64,000 nucleotides of DNA from Novosphingobium ginsenosidimutans (GCF_007954425.1 NZ_CP042345.1:1302001-1366000); one strand, 5' to 3'; positions 1-9,808 are shown, counted from the first letter of the stretch. Numbers and translations are program-made. Notes: generated by a model not told the origin, from the letters alone.

Positions 1-730
1 CCGCGATGCCAAAGCCCTTGCTGGTCATCACCGTTACAACCTCACGCATCGGGGTATTGGCCGGCACCAGTGGCAGCCGAGAGCGGCCATGCATAATCCG
101 CGAAACCGGCGCAAGGCGCAGACCGATGGCTCCGCCTGGATGGAGTGCGCGCATCCCATCGCGACCGAAACCGCGTAGATCCATCACTGCCATCGCCAGC
201 GCATCGCACAATGCCAGTTGGACCGTCGTCGAGGTGGTGGGGGCGATATTGGCTGGGCAAGCCTCGCGGACATTTGGCACACAGATGCCGATGCTTGCGC
301 GGGTTATCACCTGGGAGTCGGGTCGCGAGGCGATCCCTATCACCAAGACACCCAGTGCTTCTGCGTGATTGAGAAAGGCCCGCAACTCAGCCGTATTCCC
401 CGAGTTCGAGATTACTACCAGCACATCACCTGGGACTAGCATGCCCAAGTCGCCATGCGCGGCCTCGGCCGGGTGCACGAAGTTCGACGGGGTGCCCGTT
501 GCCGCCAACGTGGCAGCCAGCTTGCGCCCAATATGGCCCGATTTACCCATCCCCGTCACTACGACCCGTCCCTTTGCTTGGACGATGGCTTCACAGGCTT
601 CGACAAAATGGGTGTCAAGCGCGCGTGCCAGTTCGCCTAGCGCCTGCGCTTCAAGCTCAATGACCTCGATGCCACGGGTAAGCACCCGACTGGCGGTCTC
701 AGCAGGGTGCAGGAGTGGGTTGGCGGTCAT
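1..730 (-). CDS. kdsD: D-arabinose-5-phosphate isomerase, KpsF/KdsD/GutQ family (partial)
   Basis: Interconverts ribulose-5-phosphate and arabinose-5-phosphate, the first step toward Kdo for lipopolysaccharide or capsule. The gene is open at the window's left edge, so only about 243 N-terminal residues are visible. An SIS sugar-isomerase domain is clear: the glycine-rich VVTGMGKSGHIGRK near residue 57, AEAAHGDLG, and the ISNSGNTAE sugar-phosphate loop. The family's region APTTSTTVQLALCDALA follows, then DGMRALHPGGAIG, after which the first of two CBS domains begins (MREVVTVMTSKGFGIA). The start is the ATG at 730, 34 bases after the rfbA stop, suggesting it is the last gene of the rhamnose operon. 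Family assignment is firm; the choice of KdsD over KpsF rests on the absence of capsule export genes in view. Confidence 0.88.
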   Translation of the reverse strand, partial: MTANPLLHPAETASRVLTRGIEVIELEAQALGELARALDTHFVEACEAIVQAKGRVVVTGMGKSGHIGRKLAATLAATGTPSNFVHPAEAAHGDLGMLVPGDVLVVISNSGNTAELRAFLNHAEALGVLVIGIASRPDSQVITRASIGICVPNVREACPANIAPTTSTTVQLALCDALAMAVMDLRGFGRDGMRALHPGGAIGLRLAPVSRIMHGRSRLPLVPANTPMREVVTVMTSKGFGIA

Positions 731-764
731 GGCTAGCTGATCCTTGGCATTTGATAGTGTAATG

Positions 765-1649
765 TCACGCTTGGTTGCCGGCAAACTGTTCGCCGATCCG
801 GTCTAGGTAGCGACCATATTCGGACTTTCCGTATCGCGCGACAAGAGCTGCAAACTGTACTTGATCGACAAATCCCTGATTTAGCGCAATTTCCTCCGGA
901 CATGCAATCTTAAAGCCTTGCCGCTTCTCCAGCGTGCGGACAAACTCGGCTGCTTCGATCAAGCTGTCAGGTGTACCGGTGTCAAGCCAGGCATAACCAC
1001 GCCCCATGATCTCCACAGATAGCTGCCCACGCTCAAGGTATGTCCGGTTTACATCGGTGATTTCGAGCTCGCCGCGCGCACTTGGCTTGAGGTTGGCCGC
1101 GATATCCACCACCTGTTGGTCATAGAAGTAGAGCCCTGTCACTGCCCAGTTCGAGCGAGGCTGCGCTGGCTTTTCCTCGATCGAAATGGCGCGCATAGAC
1201 TTGTCGAATTCGACCACGCCGTACCGCTCTGGATCGGTCACGTGATAGGCGAAGACGCTCGCCCCGACCTGGTGCGAAATCGCGCTTTGGAACAAATCTG
1301 TACTGCCATGACCGTAAAAAATGTTATCGCCGAGGATCAAGGCCGAGGGACCGCCGGCGACAAAATCAGCGCCGATTATATAGGCCTGGGCAAGACCTTC
1401 CGGCTCTGGCTGGACAGCATATTCGATTGTCATCCCCCATTGCGAGCCATCGTCAAGGAGCGCCTGAAAACTCGGAGTGTCACGCGGGGTCGAGATGACT
1501 AGAACTTCCCGAATTCCGGCCAGCATCAGTGTTGACAGCGGATAATATATCATGGGCTTATCGTAGATTGGCATCAACTGCTTCGACGTCACCATGGTCA
1601 TCGGATGAAGTCGCGTGCCCGAGCCGCCGGCCAGAATGATACCCTTCAT
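765..1649 (-). CDS. rfbA: Glucose-1-phosphate thymidylyltransferase RfbA/RmlA
   Basis: Makes dTDP-glucose from dTTP and glucose-1-phosphate, first step of dTDP-L-rhamnose synthesis in the cytoplasm. The 294-residue length is normal for the short RmlA type. The N-terminus carries the nucleotidyltransferase signature [17 protein letters not shown], followed by [20 protein letters not shown], and the later motifs [31 protein letters not shown] and [15 protein letters not shown] are all intact. The ATG overlaps the rfbD stop by four bases, indicating translational coupling within rfbC-B-D-A. Its product is the substrate of RfbB, encoded upstream in the same operon. Confidence 0.97.
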   Translation of the reverse strand: MKGIILAGGSGTRLHPMTMVTSKQLMPIYDKPMIYYPLSTLMLAGIREVLVISTPRDTPSFQALLDDGSQWGMTIEYAVQPEPEGLAQAYIIGADFVAGGPSALILGDNIFYGHGSTDLFQSAISHQVGASVFAYHVTDPERYGVVEFDKSMRAISIEEKPAQPRSNWAVTGLYFYDQQVVDIAANLKPSARGELEITDVNRTYLERGQLSVEIMGRGYAWLDTGTPDSLIEAAEFVRTLEKRQGFKIACPEEIALNQGFVDQVQFAALVARYGKSEYGRYLDRIGEQFAGNQA

Positions 1650-2563
1650 GTAAGCTTCTCACTTTTCGGGGAAGGCAGCGAAAGTTCGCTGACTATTTGT
1701 TCGACTATGTCCTGCCATGGCCGGGGGGCAATGCCGAAGTCGCTGCGAATCTTGGCCGTCCCGAGCCGCGAGTTGCCCGGTCGGCGCGCGCGGGTAGGGA
1801 AGTCGGCGCTGGCAATCGGTCTTACCGGCACGGCGGCTCCGCCATGCGCACGGCTCGCCGCCATCACTGCTTCGGCCAGACCGTGCCAGGTCGTACTGCC
1901 ATCGTTAACGAAGTGGTAGGTGCCGGAAGGGGCAGACCCATCAGCAAGATGGGCAAGAGCAATCGTCCGGAGCGTTGCGGCGATATCGCGTGCGCTGGTG
2001 GGGCAACCATGCTGATCTGCGACGACGCTCAGTTCCGGCCGCTCGGCGGCCAGGCGCAACATGGTCTTAAGAAAATTGTTGCGCTGGGCACTGATGACCC
2101 AGGCGGTCCGGAGTATGACATGGCGCGGCGCCCCGGCACGGACCGCCAGCTCACCGGCCAGCTTGCTGGCACCGTAGGCGCCAAGTGGTGAAACCGGATC
2201 CTCTTCGTGATAGGGTCGATCAAGCGAACCATCAAAGACATAGTCAGTCGATACGTGCAGCAGCGGGATGTCGCGCTGGCGAGCAATGTCTGCCAGCCAT
2301 GCCGGTCCTTGCGCATTGGCGAGAAAGGCCGCGCCAACGTTGTCTTCGGCGAGGTCTACCGCCGTGTAGGCAGCTGGATTGATGATACAATGCACTTCGC
2401 GGCTGGCGAACCAGGCGGCGATGCTGTCACCGGAAGCAAGGTCAAGCTGGTCCCGCGCCGGGGCCAGCACGGTAACGTCAGCGGGCCAAGATTGGCGCAG
2501 CAGCTCCAGCCCCACCTGTCCGGTACCGCCTGTCACCAGCACTGTGTAGCCCGACATCGCCAT
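1646..2563 (-). CDS. rfbD: dTDP-4-dehydrorhamnose reductase RfbD/RmlD
   Basis: NAD(P)H-dependent reductase for the last step to dTDP-L-rhamnose. It is an extended SDR fold of 305 residues with the GGTGQVG dinucleotide motif near the N-terminus, [19 protein letters not shown] and the catalytic YGASKLAGE (YxxxK). The reading frame is open farther upstream to 2620, but that would overlap rfbB deeply. The ATG at 2563 shares one base with the rfbB stop (TGATG) and gives the family N-terminus; a second ATG at 2557 is also possible. The 3' end overlaps rfbA by four bases. Confidence 0.95.
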   Translation of the reverse strand: MAMSGYTVLVTGGTGQVGLELLRQSWPADVTVLAPARDQLDLASGDSIAAWFASREVHCIINPAAYTAVDLAEDNVGAAFLANAQGPAWLADIARQRDIPLLHVSTDYVFDGSLDRPYHEEDPVSPLGAYGASKLAGELAVRAGAPRHVILRTAWVISAQRNNFLKTMLRLAAERPELSVVADQHGCPTSARDIAATLRTIALAHLADGSAPSGTYHFVNDGSTTWHGLAEAVMAASRAHGGAAVPVRPIASADFPTRARRPGNSRLGTAKIRSDFGIAPRPWQDIVEQIVSELSLPSPKSEKLT

Positions 2564-3618
2564 CAACCCTTCAGACCCAGTCGCTCGGTGGCGTAGCGGC
2601 GTTGCAGGATTGGCTCCCACCAGTCCTTGCGGGTGAGGAACCAGTCAACAGTCTGGGTAATGCCGTCCTCAAACCGCACTTCTGGTTTCCAGCCCAATTC
2701 GCGTGCGATCTTGGCGGCGTCGATGGCATAGCGCTGGTCATGCCCAGGCCGGTCGGCAACGAAGGTGATCTGCTCGGCATAAGACTTCCCGTCTTCGCGT
2801 GGGCACCGAGCATCGAGCGCTGAGCAGATGGCACGCACTACTTCGATGTTCCGGCGCTCCGAATTGCCGCCGATGTTGTAGGTCTCACCCGGAACCCCAG
2901 CTTCAAATACCCGTCGCAGCGCACGCGCGTGATCCTCGACAAACAGCCAGTCGCGCACGTTCGATCCGTCACCATAAACCGGCAGTGGTTCACCGGCGAG
3001 CGCGCGAATAATGATCAGCGGGATGAGTTTTTCGGGGAAGTGATAGGGGCCGTAGTTGTTGGAGCAATTGGTGACTAGCACCGGCAAGCCATAGGTATGG
3101 CCCCAAGCCCGGACGAGATGGTCCGAGGCGGCTTTTGATGCTGAATATGGTGAGCGGGGATCGTAGGCGGTGCTTTCTGTGAAAAGGCCTTCATCGCCGA
3201 GCGATCCGTAGACCTCGTCCGTCGAGATGTGGTGAAAGCGGAAAGCCGCCTGCCGTTCGGCCGGCAGGGATTGCCAATATCCCAACGCCTGCTGCAACAT
3301 CGTGAAGGTTCCCACCACGTTGGTCTGGATGAATTCACCCGGACCATCGATCGATCGGTCAACATGGCTTTCGGCCGCGAGGTGTGCGACTACATCGGGC
3401 TGGAATTCGGCCAGCAGACTGGCGACCAAGTCCGGATCGCAAATGTCGCCCTGGACAAAGCGATAGCGCGGATTGCTGTCCACCTCTGCGAGCGAAGTGA
3501 GCACCCCGGCATAGGTCAGCTTGTCGAGATTCAGCACGTCGTGCACGCTCTCGCCGATCAGGTGCCGGATCAGAGCAGAGCCGATGAAGCCAGCGCCGCC
3601 GGTAACGAGGATCTTCAT
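2563..3618 (-). CDS. rfbB: dTDP-glucose 4,6-dehydratase RfbB/RmlB
   Basis: Converts dTDP-glucose to dTDP-4-keto-6-deoxyglucose, second step of the rhamnose pathway. The 351-residue protein is a typical extended [22 protein letters not shown] at the N-terminus, [29 protein letters not shown] with the Asp-Glu pair specific to RmlB, and [15 protein letters not shown] with the catalytic Tyr-Lys. [18 protein letters not shown] and [16 protein letters not shown] complete the family pattern. It lies between rfbC and rfbD with tight spacing on the same strand. Confidence 0.98.
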   Translation of the reverse strand: MKILVTGGAGFIGSALIRHLIGESVHDVLNLDKLTYAGVLTSLAEVDSNPRYRFVQGDICDPDLVASLLAEFQPDVVAHLAAESHVDRSIDGPGEFIQTNVVGTFTMLQQALGYWQSLPAERQAAFRFHHISTDEVYGSLGDEGLFTESTAYDPRSPYSASKAASDHLVRAWGHTYGLPVLVTNCSNNYGPYHFPEKLIPLIIIRALAGEPLPVYGDGSNVRDWLFVEDHARALRRVFEAGVPGETYNIGGNSERRNIEVVRAICSALDARCPREDGKSYAEQITFVADRPGHDQRYAIDAAKIARELGWKPEVRFEDGITQTVDWFLTRKDWWEPILQRRYATERLGLKG

Positions 3619-3648
3619 TTCATCAAGGCCCTTCCAATTCGGCGCGGG

Positions 3649-4220
3649 TCAGACGGTGATTTCCTGCAGCGGACCCAGTGGATTTCCGTCGTAGGGAAAA
3701 TCGATTAGCAATGCTGAGAGCGGGGGCAAAGCCCGGTCTTTGTCAGAAAGCACAGGATCTGAAACAATCTCGGGCCAGCCAATTCCAATCGTCGGATCGT
3801 CCCAGGCAATCCCGCCATCGCATTCGGCTGAATAATAGGCATCGACCTTGTAAGCGATCTCGCAGTTCGTCTCGAGTGTAACGAAACCGTGGGCATAGCC
3901 TGGCGGGATCAGCAACTGCTTTCCGTTCTCCGCCGACAGTTCGAGTCCGGCCCACTTGCCGAAGGTAGGCGAGCCGCGCCTAATGTCGACCGCAACGTCA
4001 AAAATGCGGCCGCGGAGGCAGCGGACCAGTTTTGCCTGCGCATAGGGGGGGCCTGGAAGTGTAGGCCGCGCAGCGTGCCCATCGGTCGCGACAGCGAGTG
4101 GTTGTCCTGGCAGAAATCGATCGCGATACCTGCGGCCTCAAGCTTGGCTCGGTTCCAGGTCTCGCTGAACCAGCCGCGGGAATCCCCGAAGCGGCGAGGG
4201 CAAAGGACTCTGAGTGTCAT
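3649..4220 (-). pseudogene. rfbC: dTDP-4-dehydrorhamnose 3,5-epimerase RfbC/RmlC, frameshifted
   Basis: RmlC epimerises dTDP-4-keto-6-deoxyglucose at C3 and C5. The family sequence is split over two frames. The N-terminal part, from the ATG at 4220, reads MTLRVLCPRRFGDSRGWFSE, then DNHSLSRPMGTLRGLHFQAPP, which includes the family histidine-rich loop RGLHFQ. At the C7 run (plus-strand G7, 4045-4051) it leaves frame and soon diverges from the family. One extra C would restore PPYAQAKLVRCLRGRIFDV and join it to IPPGYAHGFVTLE and the rest, which reads through to 3649. Apart from that base the gene looks intact and full length (about 190 residues). The other three rhamnose genes are intact, so a sequencing undercount, a recent mutation or slippage at the run are all possible. 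Confidence 0.85.
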
Positions 4221-4326
4221 CAAACGATTCTCGATCTGGAAGGCGCGCGCGTTGCGCGCCGTGCGGCCTTATGCATACGAGGACGGCCGTCAACACCAAG
4301 TCGTTCAACTGAGACCGAAAATTCAC

Positions 4327-5130
4327 TCAACTCAACGCAATATCCGGCGCGTCTTCCTGTTTCATGCCGACCACATGATAGCCGGCATCGACATGGTGCG
4401 TTTCGCCCGTGACGCCGCTTGAGAGATTAGAGAGCAAGTATAGCCCAGCCCCGCCGACATCCTCGATCGTCACATTGCGGCGCAGCGGCGAGTTCAGCTC
4501 GTTCCACTTGAGGATGTAGCGGAAATCACCGATGCCGCTGGCGGCCAGGGTCTTGATCGGGCCGGCCGAGATCGCGTTGACGCGGATGCCGACCGGGCCG
4601 AGGTCGTTGGCAAGGTACTTCACACTGGTTTCCAGCGCGGCCTTAGCCACCCCCATCACGTTGTAGTGCGGCACGACCTTTTCCGCGCCGTAGTAGCTCA
4701 GCGTCAGGACCGACCCGCCCTCGGGCATCATTGCTGCCGCGCGCCTGGTCACTGCGACCAGGCTGTAGGCAGAGATGTTCATGGTCATCAGGAAATTGTC
4801 GAGGCTGGTGTCGACATACTTCCCGCGCAGTTCGTTCTTGTCTGAAAAGCCAATCGCGTGGACCACAAAATCGATCGTCGGCCAGCGCGATGCAAGCTTC
4901 TCAAAAGCCGCATCGAGGGCAGCCATGCTGGATACGTCGCAATCGATCAGGAAGTCGCTGCCAAGTGATGCGGCCAGCGGGCGGACCCGCTTTTCCAGCG
5001 CCTCACCCTGGTACGAGAATGCCAGTTCGGCCCCCGCTTCATGCAGCTTTTGCGCGATCCCCCAGGCCAGCGACTTATCGTTTGCGAGCCCCATGATCAG
5101 CCCGCGCTTGCCCTGCATCAATCCCGTCAT
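4327..5130 (-). CDS. fabI: Enoyl-[acyl-carrier-protein] reductase FabI (NADH)
   Basis: Reduces trans-2-enoyl-ACP in the final step of each fatty acid elongation cycle; target class of triclosan. The 267-residue SDR-like protein has the FabI N-terminus GKRGLIMGLANDKSLAWGIA with its displaced nucleotide motif, FSYQGEALEKRV, VHAIGFSDKNELRG, and the FabI catalytic pattern Y-x6-K seen as LSYYGAEKVVPHYNVMGVAK. AGPIKTLAASGIGDF near the C-terminus is also diagnostic. It is followed on the same strand, about 106 bases on, by the rfbC remnant, and preceded three bases upstream by the YihY gene. Confidence 0.97.
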   Translation of the reverse strand: MTGLMQGKRGLIMGLANDKSLAWGIAQKLHEAGAELAFSYQGEALEKRVRPLAASLGSDFLIDCDVSSMAALDAAFEKLASRWPTIDFVVHAIGFSDKNELRGKYVDTSLDNFLMTMNISAYSLVAVTRRAAAMMPEGGSVLTLSYYGAEKVVPHYNVMGVAKAALETSVKYLANDLGPVGIRVNAISAGPIKTLAASGIGDFRYILKWNELNSPLRRNVTIEDVGGAGLYLLSNLSSGVTGETHHVDAGYHVVGMKQEDAPDIALS

Positions 5131-5133
5131 GCG

Positions 5134-6153
5134 TTACGATCCACCGTCCTTATGCCGTTCGCTTTCCGCTACGGCCTTGCCGATCATTTCGCCTTCTTCG
5201 GGCGTGACGGCAAGGGCGGCGTTCAGCTCGGCTCCCACCACCATCCCTAGGCCAACCAGCCAGAAAAAGAAAAGCGCGATCATCACTCCGGCCAGGCTGC
5301 CGTACGTGAGATCGTATGTGAAGAACCGTGCCAGGACCCAGGGCAGGGCGATCGTTACCGCCGCCCACCACAGGGTTACCAGCAGCGCGCCAGGCCACTT
5401 GGGATAGCGGCGCGAGCGGTAGGCGGTGGGAGTGAGCGTAAAGAACAGCGCGTGGAGTGAGAGGAACAGGATCACTGCGGGAATGAGGCGCGAGGTCGCG
5501 AGCGTGGCGGTCCAGTCGGCCAGGCGCGGGAACCAGGCGTCGATTATCTGCTCGGCCGTACCAATCGCGACCTGCGCAAAGAGCGAGAGCAATAACCCGA
5601 CCACGGCAGCAAAGATCACCCCGGTGGAGATTAGCCGATGGCGCCAGAAGGCCGCCGTCGGTCCGGTGCCATAGGCGCGGCGCAGGATATCGCGGATCGT
5701 CTCGATCAGGCTGCCGACCGTCCAAAGGCCAACGATCCCCCCGGCCCAGAGCAGCCAGCCGGAGCGCGCCTGAACCACATCCTGCGCGACCGGTTCGAGT
5801 ACCTGCCGGACCATCGGCGGCACCGCCAGCAAGAAGGCGCTGACCGAGGCGGCGCGCTGCGAGGTCTCGCCGACCAGGGCGAAGACCGCCGCAACCGTTA
5901 CAAAGAACGGGAAAATCGCCAGGATCGCCATGTAGGCCAGGTTGCCTGCATGAATGAAGCCATCGTTCCACGCGCCTAGCCAGACCCGCTGGATCACGCG
6001 CTTGAACCGCGCGATCCGCAGCAGCGTCTCTTCGCCAACTTGCTCTTCCAATCCGGCGCGCCAGCGCAGCGCCTGCCGACGACGGCCTTCGGGGGTCAGG
6101 TCGGGAGCGAGGTGCGCCTCGGCGCGAGCCTGTTCAAGAGGGACTTCTTCCAC
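5134..6153 (-). CDS. YihY/BrkB family inner-membrane protein
   Basis: Integral membrane protein of unknown biochemical role; the family was once annotated as ribonuclease BN, which is not supported. About 339 residues with a charged N-terminal segment, then FKRVIQRVWLGAWNDGFIHAGNLAYMA-like family start and six hydrophobic helices, including AILAIFPFFVTVAAVFALVG, ISTGVIFAAVVGLLLSLFAQ and GVMIALFFFWLVGLGMVVGA. The family motif TYGSLAGVM occurs near the C-terminus. The start is uncertain: a longer frame begins at 6231 but runs inside the J-protein gene, so the GTG at 6153, eight bases after that gene's stop, is preferred. Probably co-transcribed with the J-protein gene and fabI. Confidence 0.88.
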   Translation of the reverse strand: MEEVPLEQARAEAHLAPDLTPEGRRRQALRWRAGLEEQVGEETLLRIARFKRVIQRVWLGAWNDGFIHAGNLAYMAILAIFPFFVTVAAVFALVGETSQRAASVSAFLLAVPPMVRQVLEPVAQDVVQARSGWLLWAGGIVGLWTVGSLIETIRDILRRAYGTGPTAAFWRHRLISTGVIFAAVVGLLLSLFAQVAIGTAEQIIDAWFPRLADWTATLATSRLIPAVILFLSLHALFFTLTPTAYRSRRYPKWPGALLVTLWWAAVTIALPWVLARFFTYDLTYGSLAGVMIALFFFWLVGLGMVVGAELNAALAVTPEEGEMIGKAVAESERHKDGGS

Positions 6154-6160
6154 AGTGCGC

Positions 6161-7099
6161 TTAAACGCCGAAGCGGGCGCGCAGGTTGCGCTGGTCGGTC
6201 CAGCCCTCAAGCCGCTTGGCCAGATCGGCATCGCCTTCAGGCAACTGGATCTCCAAAGTTACCAGTTGATCGCCGCGGCTGCCGTCTTTGCGGCTGAACC
6301 CCTTGCCAGGAATGCGCAGCGTCTTGCCCGAGCTGGAGCCCGGCGCGACGGTCAGCATAACCGCCCCCTCGGCGGTTGGCACCTTGATCTTGGCGCCATT
6401 CAGCGCCTCGTCGAGGGTAATCGGCAAGTCCAGCCGCAGGTTGTCACCATCGCGGCGGAAGAAAGCGTGCGGCTGAATGCGGATCGTGACGATCGCATCG
6501 CCTGCGCCGCCGGGGCCGGCCTCCCCTTTGCCGGCAAGGCGCATCTGGGTGCCGTCCTCAACCCCGGCGGGAAGCTTCAGGTCGATGGTCTTGCCGTCGG
6601 CCAGGGTGATCCGCTGCGTTGCCCGCGCCGCAGCGTCGGGCAGCGAGACACCCAGCTGGTAGGAAACGTTGGCGCCCTTGGGCGCGGGCCGCGCTCGGCC
6701 GCCGCCGGCCCCGCCGAAGCCGCCGCGCCCGCCGAACAGGCCTTCGAAGATGTCGCCCAGGTCGATCCCGGCATCGCCGCCACCGAACCCCTCAAACCCG
6801 TCGGCGCGAAAGCCGCGCTGCCCGCCGGCCCCGCCGAAACCGCCGCCGCCCGGGCCGCCAAAGCCGAACCCCGTGGGGTTGCCGTCAATGTCGATCTCGC
6901 CCCGGTCGAACCGGGCGCGCTTGTCCTTGTCAGACAACAGGTCATAGGCGCGGGTCACTTCGGAAAAGCGCTCCGCTGCCTTGGGGTTATCCTTGTTGCG
7001 GTCGGGGTGCAGTTCCTTCGCCAGCTTGCGATAGGCGGACTTGATATCTTTCTCGTCCGCGCCGCGCGCTACCCCCAGGATCGAATACGGATCGGCCAT
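6161..7099 (-). CDS. DnaJ/CbpA-type J-domain co-chaperone without zinc finger
   Basis: Stimulates an Hsp70 ATPase and delivers clients. It is a class B J-protein of 312 residues: a J-domain at residues 3-68 with the HPD tripeptide in KELHPDRNKDN, then a long Gly/Phe-rich linker (about residues 75-140, runs such as FGGPGGGGFGGAGG), then two DnaJ C-terminal beta domains (SYQLGVSLPDAAARAT, and LRLDLPITLDEALNGAKI). No CxxCxGxG zinc motifs are present, separating it from canonical DnaJ and matching CbpA-like proteins. It is divergent from pdxH, sharing a 90-base intergenic region. Confidence 0.93.
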   Translation of the reverse strand: MADPYSILGVARGADEKDIKSAYRKLAKELHPDRNKDNPKAAERFSEVTRAYDLLSDKDKRARFDRGEIDIDGNPTGFGFGGPGGGGFGGAGGQRGFRADGFEGFGGGDAGIDLGDIFEGLFGGRGGFGGAGGGRARPAPKGANVSYQLGVSLPDAAARATQRITLADGKTIDLKLPAGVEDGTQMRLAGKGEAGPGGAGDAIVTIRIQPHAFFRRDGDNLRLDLPITLDEALNGAKIKVPTAEGAVMLTVAPGSSSGKTLRIPGKGFSRKDGSRGDQLVTLEIQLPEGDADLAKRLEGWTDQRNLRARFGV

Positions 7100-7189
7100 T
7101 TGCCCTAGCTAGGAGCGGCGGGGCCATACGGCAAGCCGTTCCCGTGCCAGCGCCTTTCGCTTGTCCCCGCTTGGCGCTATGCCGCGCGC

Positions 7190-7801
7190 ATGGACGAACA
7201 GCAATCCGCCGACGCAATCCCCGTCGCCTCGCCGCTCCAGCTTTTTGCCGAGTGGTTCGCCTTGGCGAAGGAGCGCGAGCCAAATGATCCCGATGCGGTT
7301 GCCCTGGCAACGGCCACACCGGATGCTGCGCCGTCAGTGCGGATGGTGCTGATGAAGGATTACGGCCCGGAAGGCTTCGTCTTCTATACCAACGCGCAAA
7401 GCCGCAAGGGCGAAGAATTGCTGGCTAATCCGCAGGCAGCCATGCTGTTCCACTGGAAGAGCCTGCGCCGCCAGATCCGCATCGAAGGCCGGATCAAGGA
7501 AGTCGATCCCGCCACGGCTGATGCCTATTTCGCCAGCCGCAGCCGGGATTCGCAGCTTGGTGCCCTCGCCTCAGACCAGTCGCGGCCACTTTCCTCGCGC
7601 GCCGAGTTCCTGGGCCGGATCGCCAAGGTTACCGCCCAGCACCTGGTTGGCCGGGTCCCGCGCCCGCCGCACTGGACCGGCTTCCGGCTTGTACCACATG
7701 CCTTTGAATTCTGGATGGACCGCCCCTTCCGCCTGCACGAACGCCGCCGATTTGAGCTGGACGGTACCGGAAACTGGACTTCGGGCCTGCTTTATCCCTG
7801 A
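7190..7801 (+). CDS. pdxH: Pyridoxine/pyridoxamine 5'-phosphate oxidase PdxH
   Basis: FMN-dependent oxidase producing pyridoxal 5'-phosphate, cytoplasmic, in vitamin B6 synthesis and salvage. The 203-residue length fits the family. Motifs visible in order are PDAVALATATPDAAPSVRMV, VLMKDYGPEGFVFYTNAQSR (FMN-binding region), FHWKSLRRQIRIEGRI, SQLGALASDQS, PHWTGFRLVPHAFEFW and the C-terminal FRLHERRRFELDG with RLYP-type ending LLYP. The last ten bases overlap convergently with the 3' end of fcl. Confidence 0.97.
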   Translation: MDEQQSADAIPVASPLQLFAEWFALAKEREPNDPDAVALATATPDAAPSVRMVLMKDYGPEGFVFYTNAQSRKGEELLANPQAAMLFHWKSLRRQIRIEGRIKEVDPATADAYFASRSRDSQLGALASDQSRPLSSRAEFLGRIAKVTAQHLVGRVPRPPHWTGFRLVPHAFEFWMDRPFRLHERRRFELDGTGNWTSGLLYP

Positions 7802-8739
7802 AGCCCCCGGCCTTCGCCGGCGAGGAATGCGGCATAGGCTTTGGCGATCCCACTGCGCAGGTCGGTCCTGGGCTGCCAGCCCAGCGCCGTGAGGCGAGAA
7901 TTGTCCATCAATTTGCGCGGGGTGCCATCAGGCCTGCTGGGATCGGTGACGATCTCACCGTCATATCCGATCACGTCCATGACCAAGCGGGCTAGGTCGC
8001 GGATCGAGATTTCGCTCCCCGCGCCGATATTGACATGCTCGGGCTCGGAATAGGTCTTCATCAGGAACACGCAGGCATCGGCGCAATCGTCGACATGCAT
8101 GAATTCGCGAAGCGGGCTGCCGGTCCCCCACAAAGTCACCGGAGTGCCGCTGGCCTTGGCCTCATGCACCTTGCGGATCAGTGCAGGGAGGACATGGCTG
8201 CCGTCAGGATCGAAGTTGTCGCCCTGACCATAGAGGTTGGTCGGCATGGCGCTGATGAAATCGCAGCCGTATTGTTGCCGATAGGCTTGGGCCAACCTGA
8301 TCCCGGCGATCTTGGCGATGGCATACCATTGGTTGGTCGGCTCAAGCAGGCCGGTCAGCAGCGCTTCCTCCCGGATCGGCTGGTCAGCATGTTTTGGATA
8401 GATACAGGACGAGCCAAGGAACAGCAGCTTGCCAACGCCAGCCGCCTGCGCCCCGGCCATGATAGCTGTTTCGATCAGCAGGTTGTCGCGCAGAAAGTCG
8501 ACCGGATAGGTCGTATTGGCGAGGATCCCGCCGACCCGTGCGGCGGCCAGGAACACGGCATCGGGCCGTTCGCGCTGCATCCAGTCATGCACTGCGCGCT
8601 GATCAGTGAGATTGAGCGTCGCCCGATCCACTGTGAGCACTGCGCAGGCTTCGCTGGCCAACCTGCGGACAATGGCACTGCCGACCATACCCTTGTGGCC
8701 TGCCACCCAGACCCGCTTGCCAATAAGGTCGTAGGCCAT
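7792..8739 (-). CDS. fcl: GDP-L-fucose synthase
   Basis: Bifunctional 3,5-epimerase and 4-reductase that turns GDP-4-keto-6-deoxymannose (the Gmd product) into GDP-L-fucose. The 315-residue SDR has RVWVAGHKGMVGSAIVRRL with the NADPH motif, ARVGGILANTTYPVDF, LGSSCIYP with the catalytic Ser/Cys, and NQWYAIAKIAG with the Tyr-Lys pair. MPTNLYGQGDNFDPDGSHV and LREFMHVDDCADAC are diagnostic. Seven bases separate it from gmd upstream, so the two are one operon; the 3' end overlaps pdxH tail-to-tail. Confidence 0.97.
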   Translation of the reverse strand: MAYDLIGKRVWVAGHKGMVGSAIVRRLASEACAVLTVDRATLNLTDQRAVHDWMQRERPDAVFLAAARVGGILANTTYPVDFLRDNLLIETAIMAGAQAAGVGKLLFLGSSCIYPKHADQPIREEALLTGLLEPTNQWYAIAKIAGIRLAQAYRQQYGCDFISAMPTNLYGQGDNFDPDGSHVLPALIRKVHEAKASGTPVTLWGTGSPLREFMHVDDCADACVFLMKTYSEPEHVNIGAGSEISIRDLARLVMDVIGYDGEIVTDPSRPDGTPRKLMDNSRLTALGWQPRTDLRSGIAKAYAAFLAGEGRGLQG

Positions 8740-8746
8740 TGCTGCG

Positions 8747-9808
8747 TCAGCTCCGCCCGATCCGCGCGAGCTTCATCGTTTCAAGATCGGCCGTGACCAT
8801 CTCGCGCACCAGTTCACGCACTGACGTCTCGTGCTTCCAGCCTAGCTTCTGGTGCGCCTTGCCGGGATCGCCGATCAGCAGGTCAACCTCGGTCGGCCGA
8901 AAATAGCGCGGATCCACCGCAACGCGTAACGCGCCGGTTTTGGCGCAGAAGCCCTGCTCCTCCACACCTGTACCGCGCCATTCGAGGATGATCCCGGCAT
9001 CGGCAAAAGCCCATTCGGCAAGCTGGCGGACGCTGGTGGTCTCACCGGTTGCCAGCACATAGTCGTCGGGTTCATCCTGCTGGACCATCATCCACATACC
9101 GCGGACATATTCGGCGGCGTGGCCCCAGTCGCGCCGGGCATCGAGATTGCCGAGGTAAAGCACGTCCTGCCGCCCCAGCGCGATCGCTGCGGCACCGCGG
9201 GTGATCTTGCGGGTGACGAACGTTTCGCCGCGCAGCGGGCTTTCGTGGTTGAATAGGATGCCGTTCGAGGCGTGGATGCCATAGGCCTCGCGGTAATTGA
9301 CCGTGATCCAATAGGCATAGAGCTTGGCGACCCCATAAGGGCTACGCGGATAGAACGGCGTGGTTTCGCGCTGCGGCACTTCCCGGGCCAGCCCATAGAG
9401 CTCGCTGGTCGATGCCTGGTAGAACCGGGTCTTCTGCTCCAGCTTCAGAATACGGATCGCTTCAAGCAGGCGCAGCGTGCCGAGGGCATCGGCATTGGCA
9501 GTGTATTCCGGCGTTTCGAAGCTGACCTGGACGTGGCTTTGCGCGGCCAGGTTGTAGATCTCGTCCGGCTTGGTTTCCTGGACGATGCGGATCAAGTTGG
9601 TCGCGTCGGTCAGGTCGCCATAATGCAGCGTCAGGTGCGGATCGGGGACATGCGGGTCCTCATAAATGTCGTCGATCCGGTCGGTATTGAACGATGACGA
9701 GCGCCGCTTGATCCCGTGGACACGGTAACCCTTGGACAGCAGCAGCCGTGCCAGATAGGCTCCGTCCTGCCCGGTTACGCCGGTGATCAATGCTGTCTTG
9801 CCGGTCAC
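8747..9808 (-). CDS. gmd: GDP-mannose 4,6-dehydratase
   Basis: First committed step from GDP-D-mannose to GDP-L-fucose or GDP-D-rhamnose. The 353-residue protein starts [20 protein letters not shown] with the nucleotide motif, followed by [49 protein letters not shown] (catalytic Thr/Glu) and [14 protein letters not shown] (Tyr-Lys). The start codon overlaps the stop of the upstream serine-hydrolase gene by four bases. The substrate would come from manC, encoded divergently about 1.6 kb away. Confidence 0.98.
   Translation of the reverse strand: MTGKTALITGVTGQDGAYLARLLLSKGYRVHGIKRRSSSFNTDRIDDIYEDPHVPDPHLTLHYGDLTDATNLIRIVQETKPDEIYNLAAQSHVQVSFETPEYTANADALGTLRLLEAIRILKLEQKTRFYQASTSELYGLAREVPQRETTPFYPRSPYGVAKLYAYWITVNYREAYGIHASNGILFNHESPLRGETFVTRKITRGAAAIALGRQDVLYLGNLDARRDWGHAAEYVRGMWMMVQQDEPDDYVLATGETTSVRQLAEWAFADAGIILEWRGTGVEEQGFCAKTGALRVAVDPRYFRPTEVDLLIGDPGKAHQKLGWKHETSVRELVREMVTADLETMKLARIGRS

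Noticed and set aside
3649..3915. C-terminal epimerase frame as an independent gene
   Set aside because: It begins in the middle of the RmlC fold with no Shine-Dalgarno; it is the second half of frameshifted rfbC.
6660..6880. Repeat array or CRISPR-like pattern
   Set aside because: The GC-rich repetition encodes the Gly/Phe linker of the J-protein; there are no regular repeat-spacer units.
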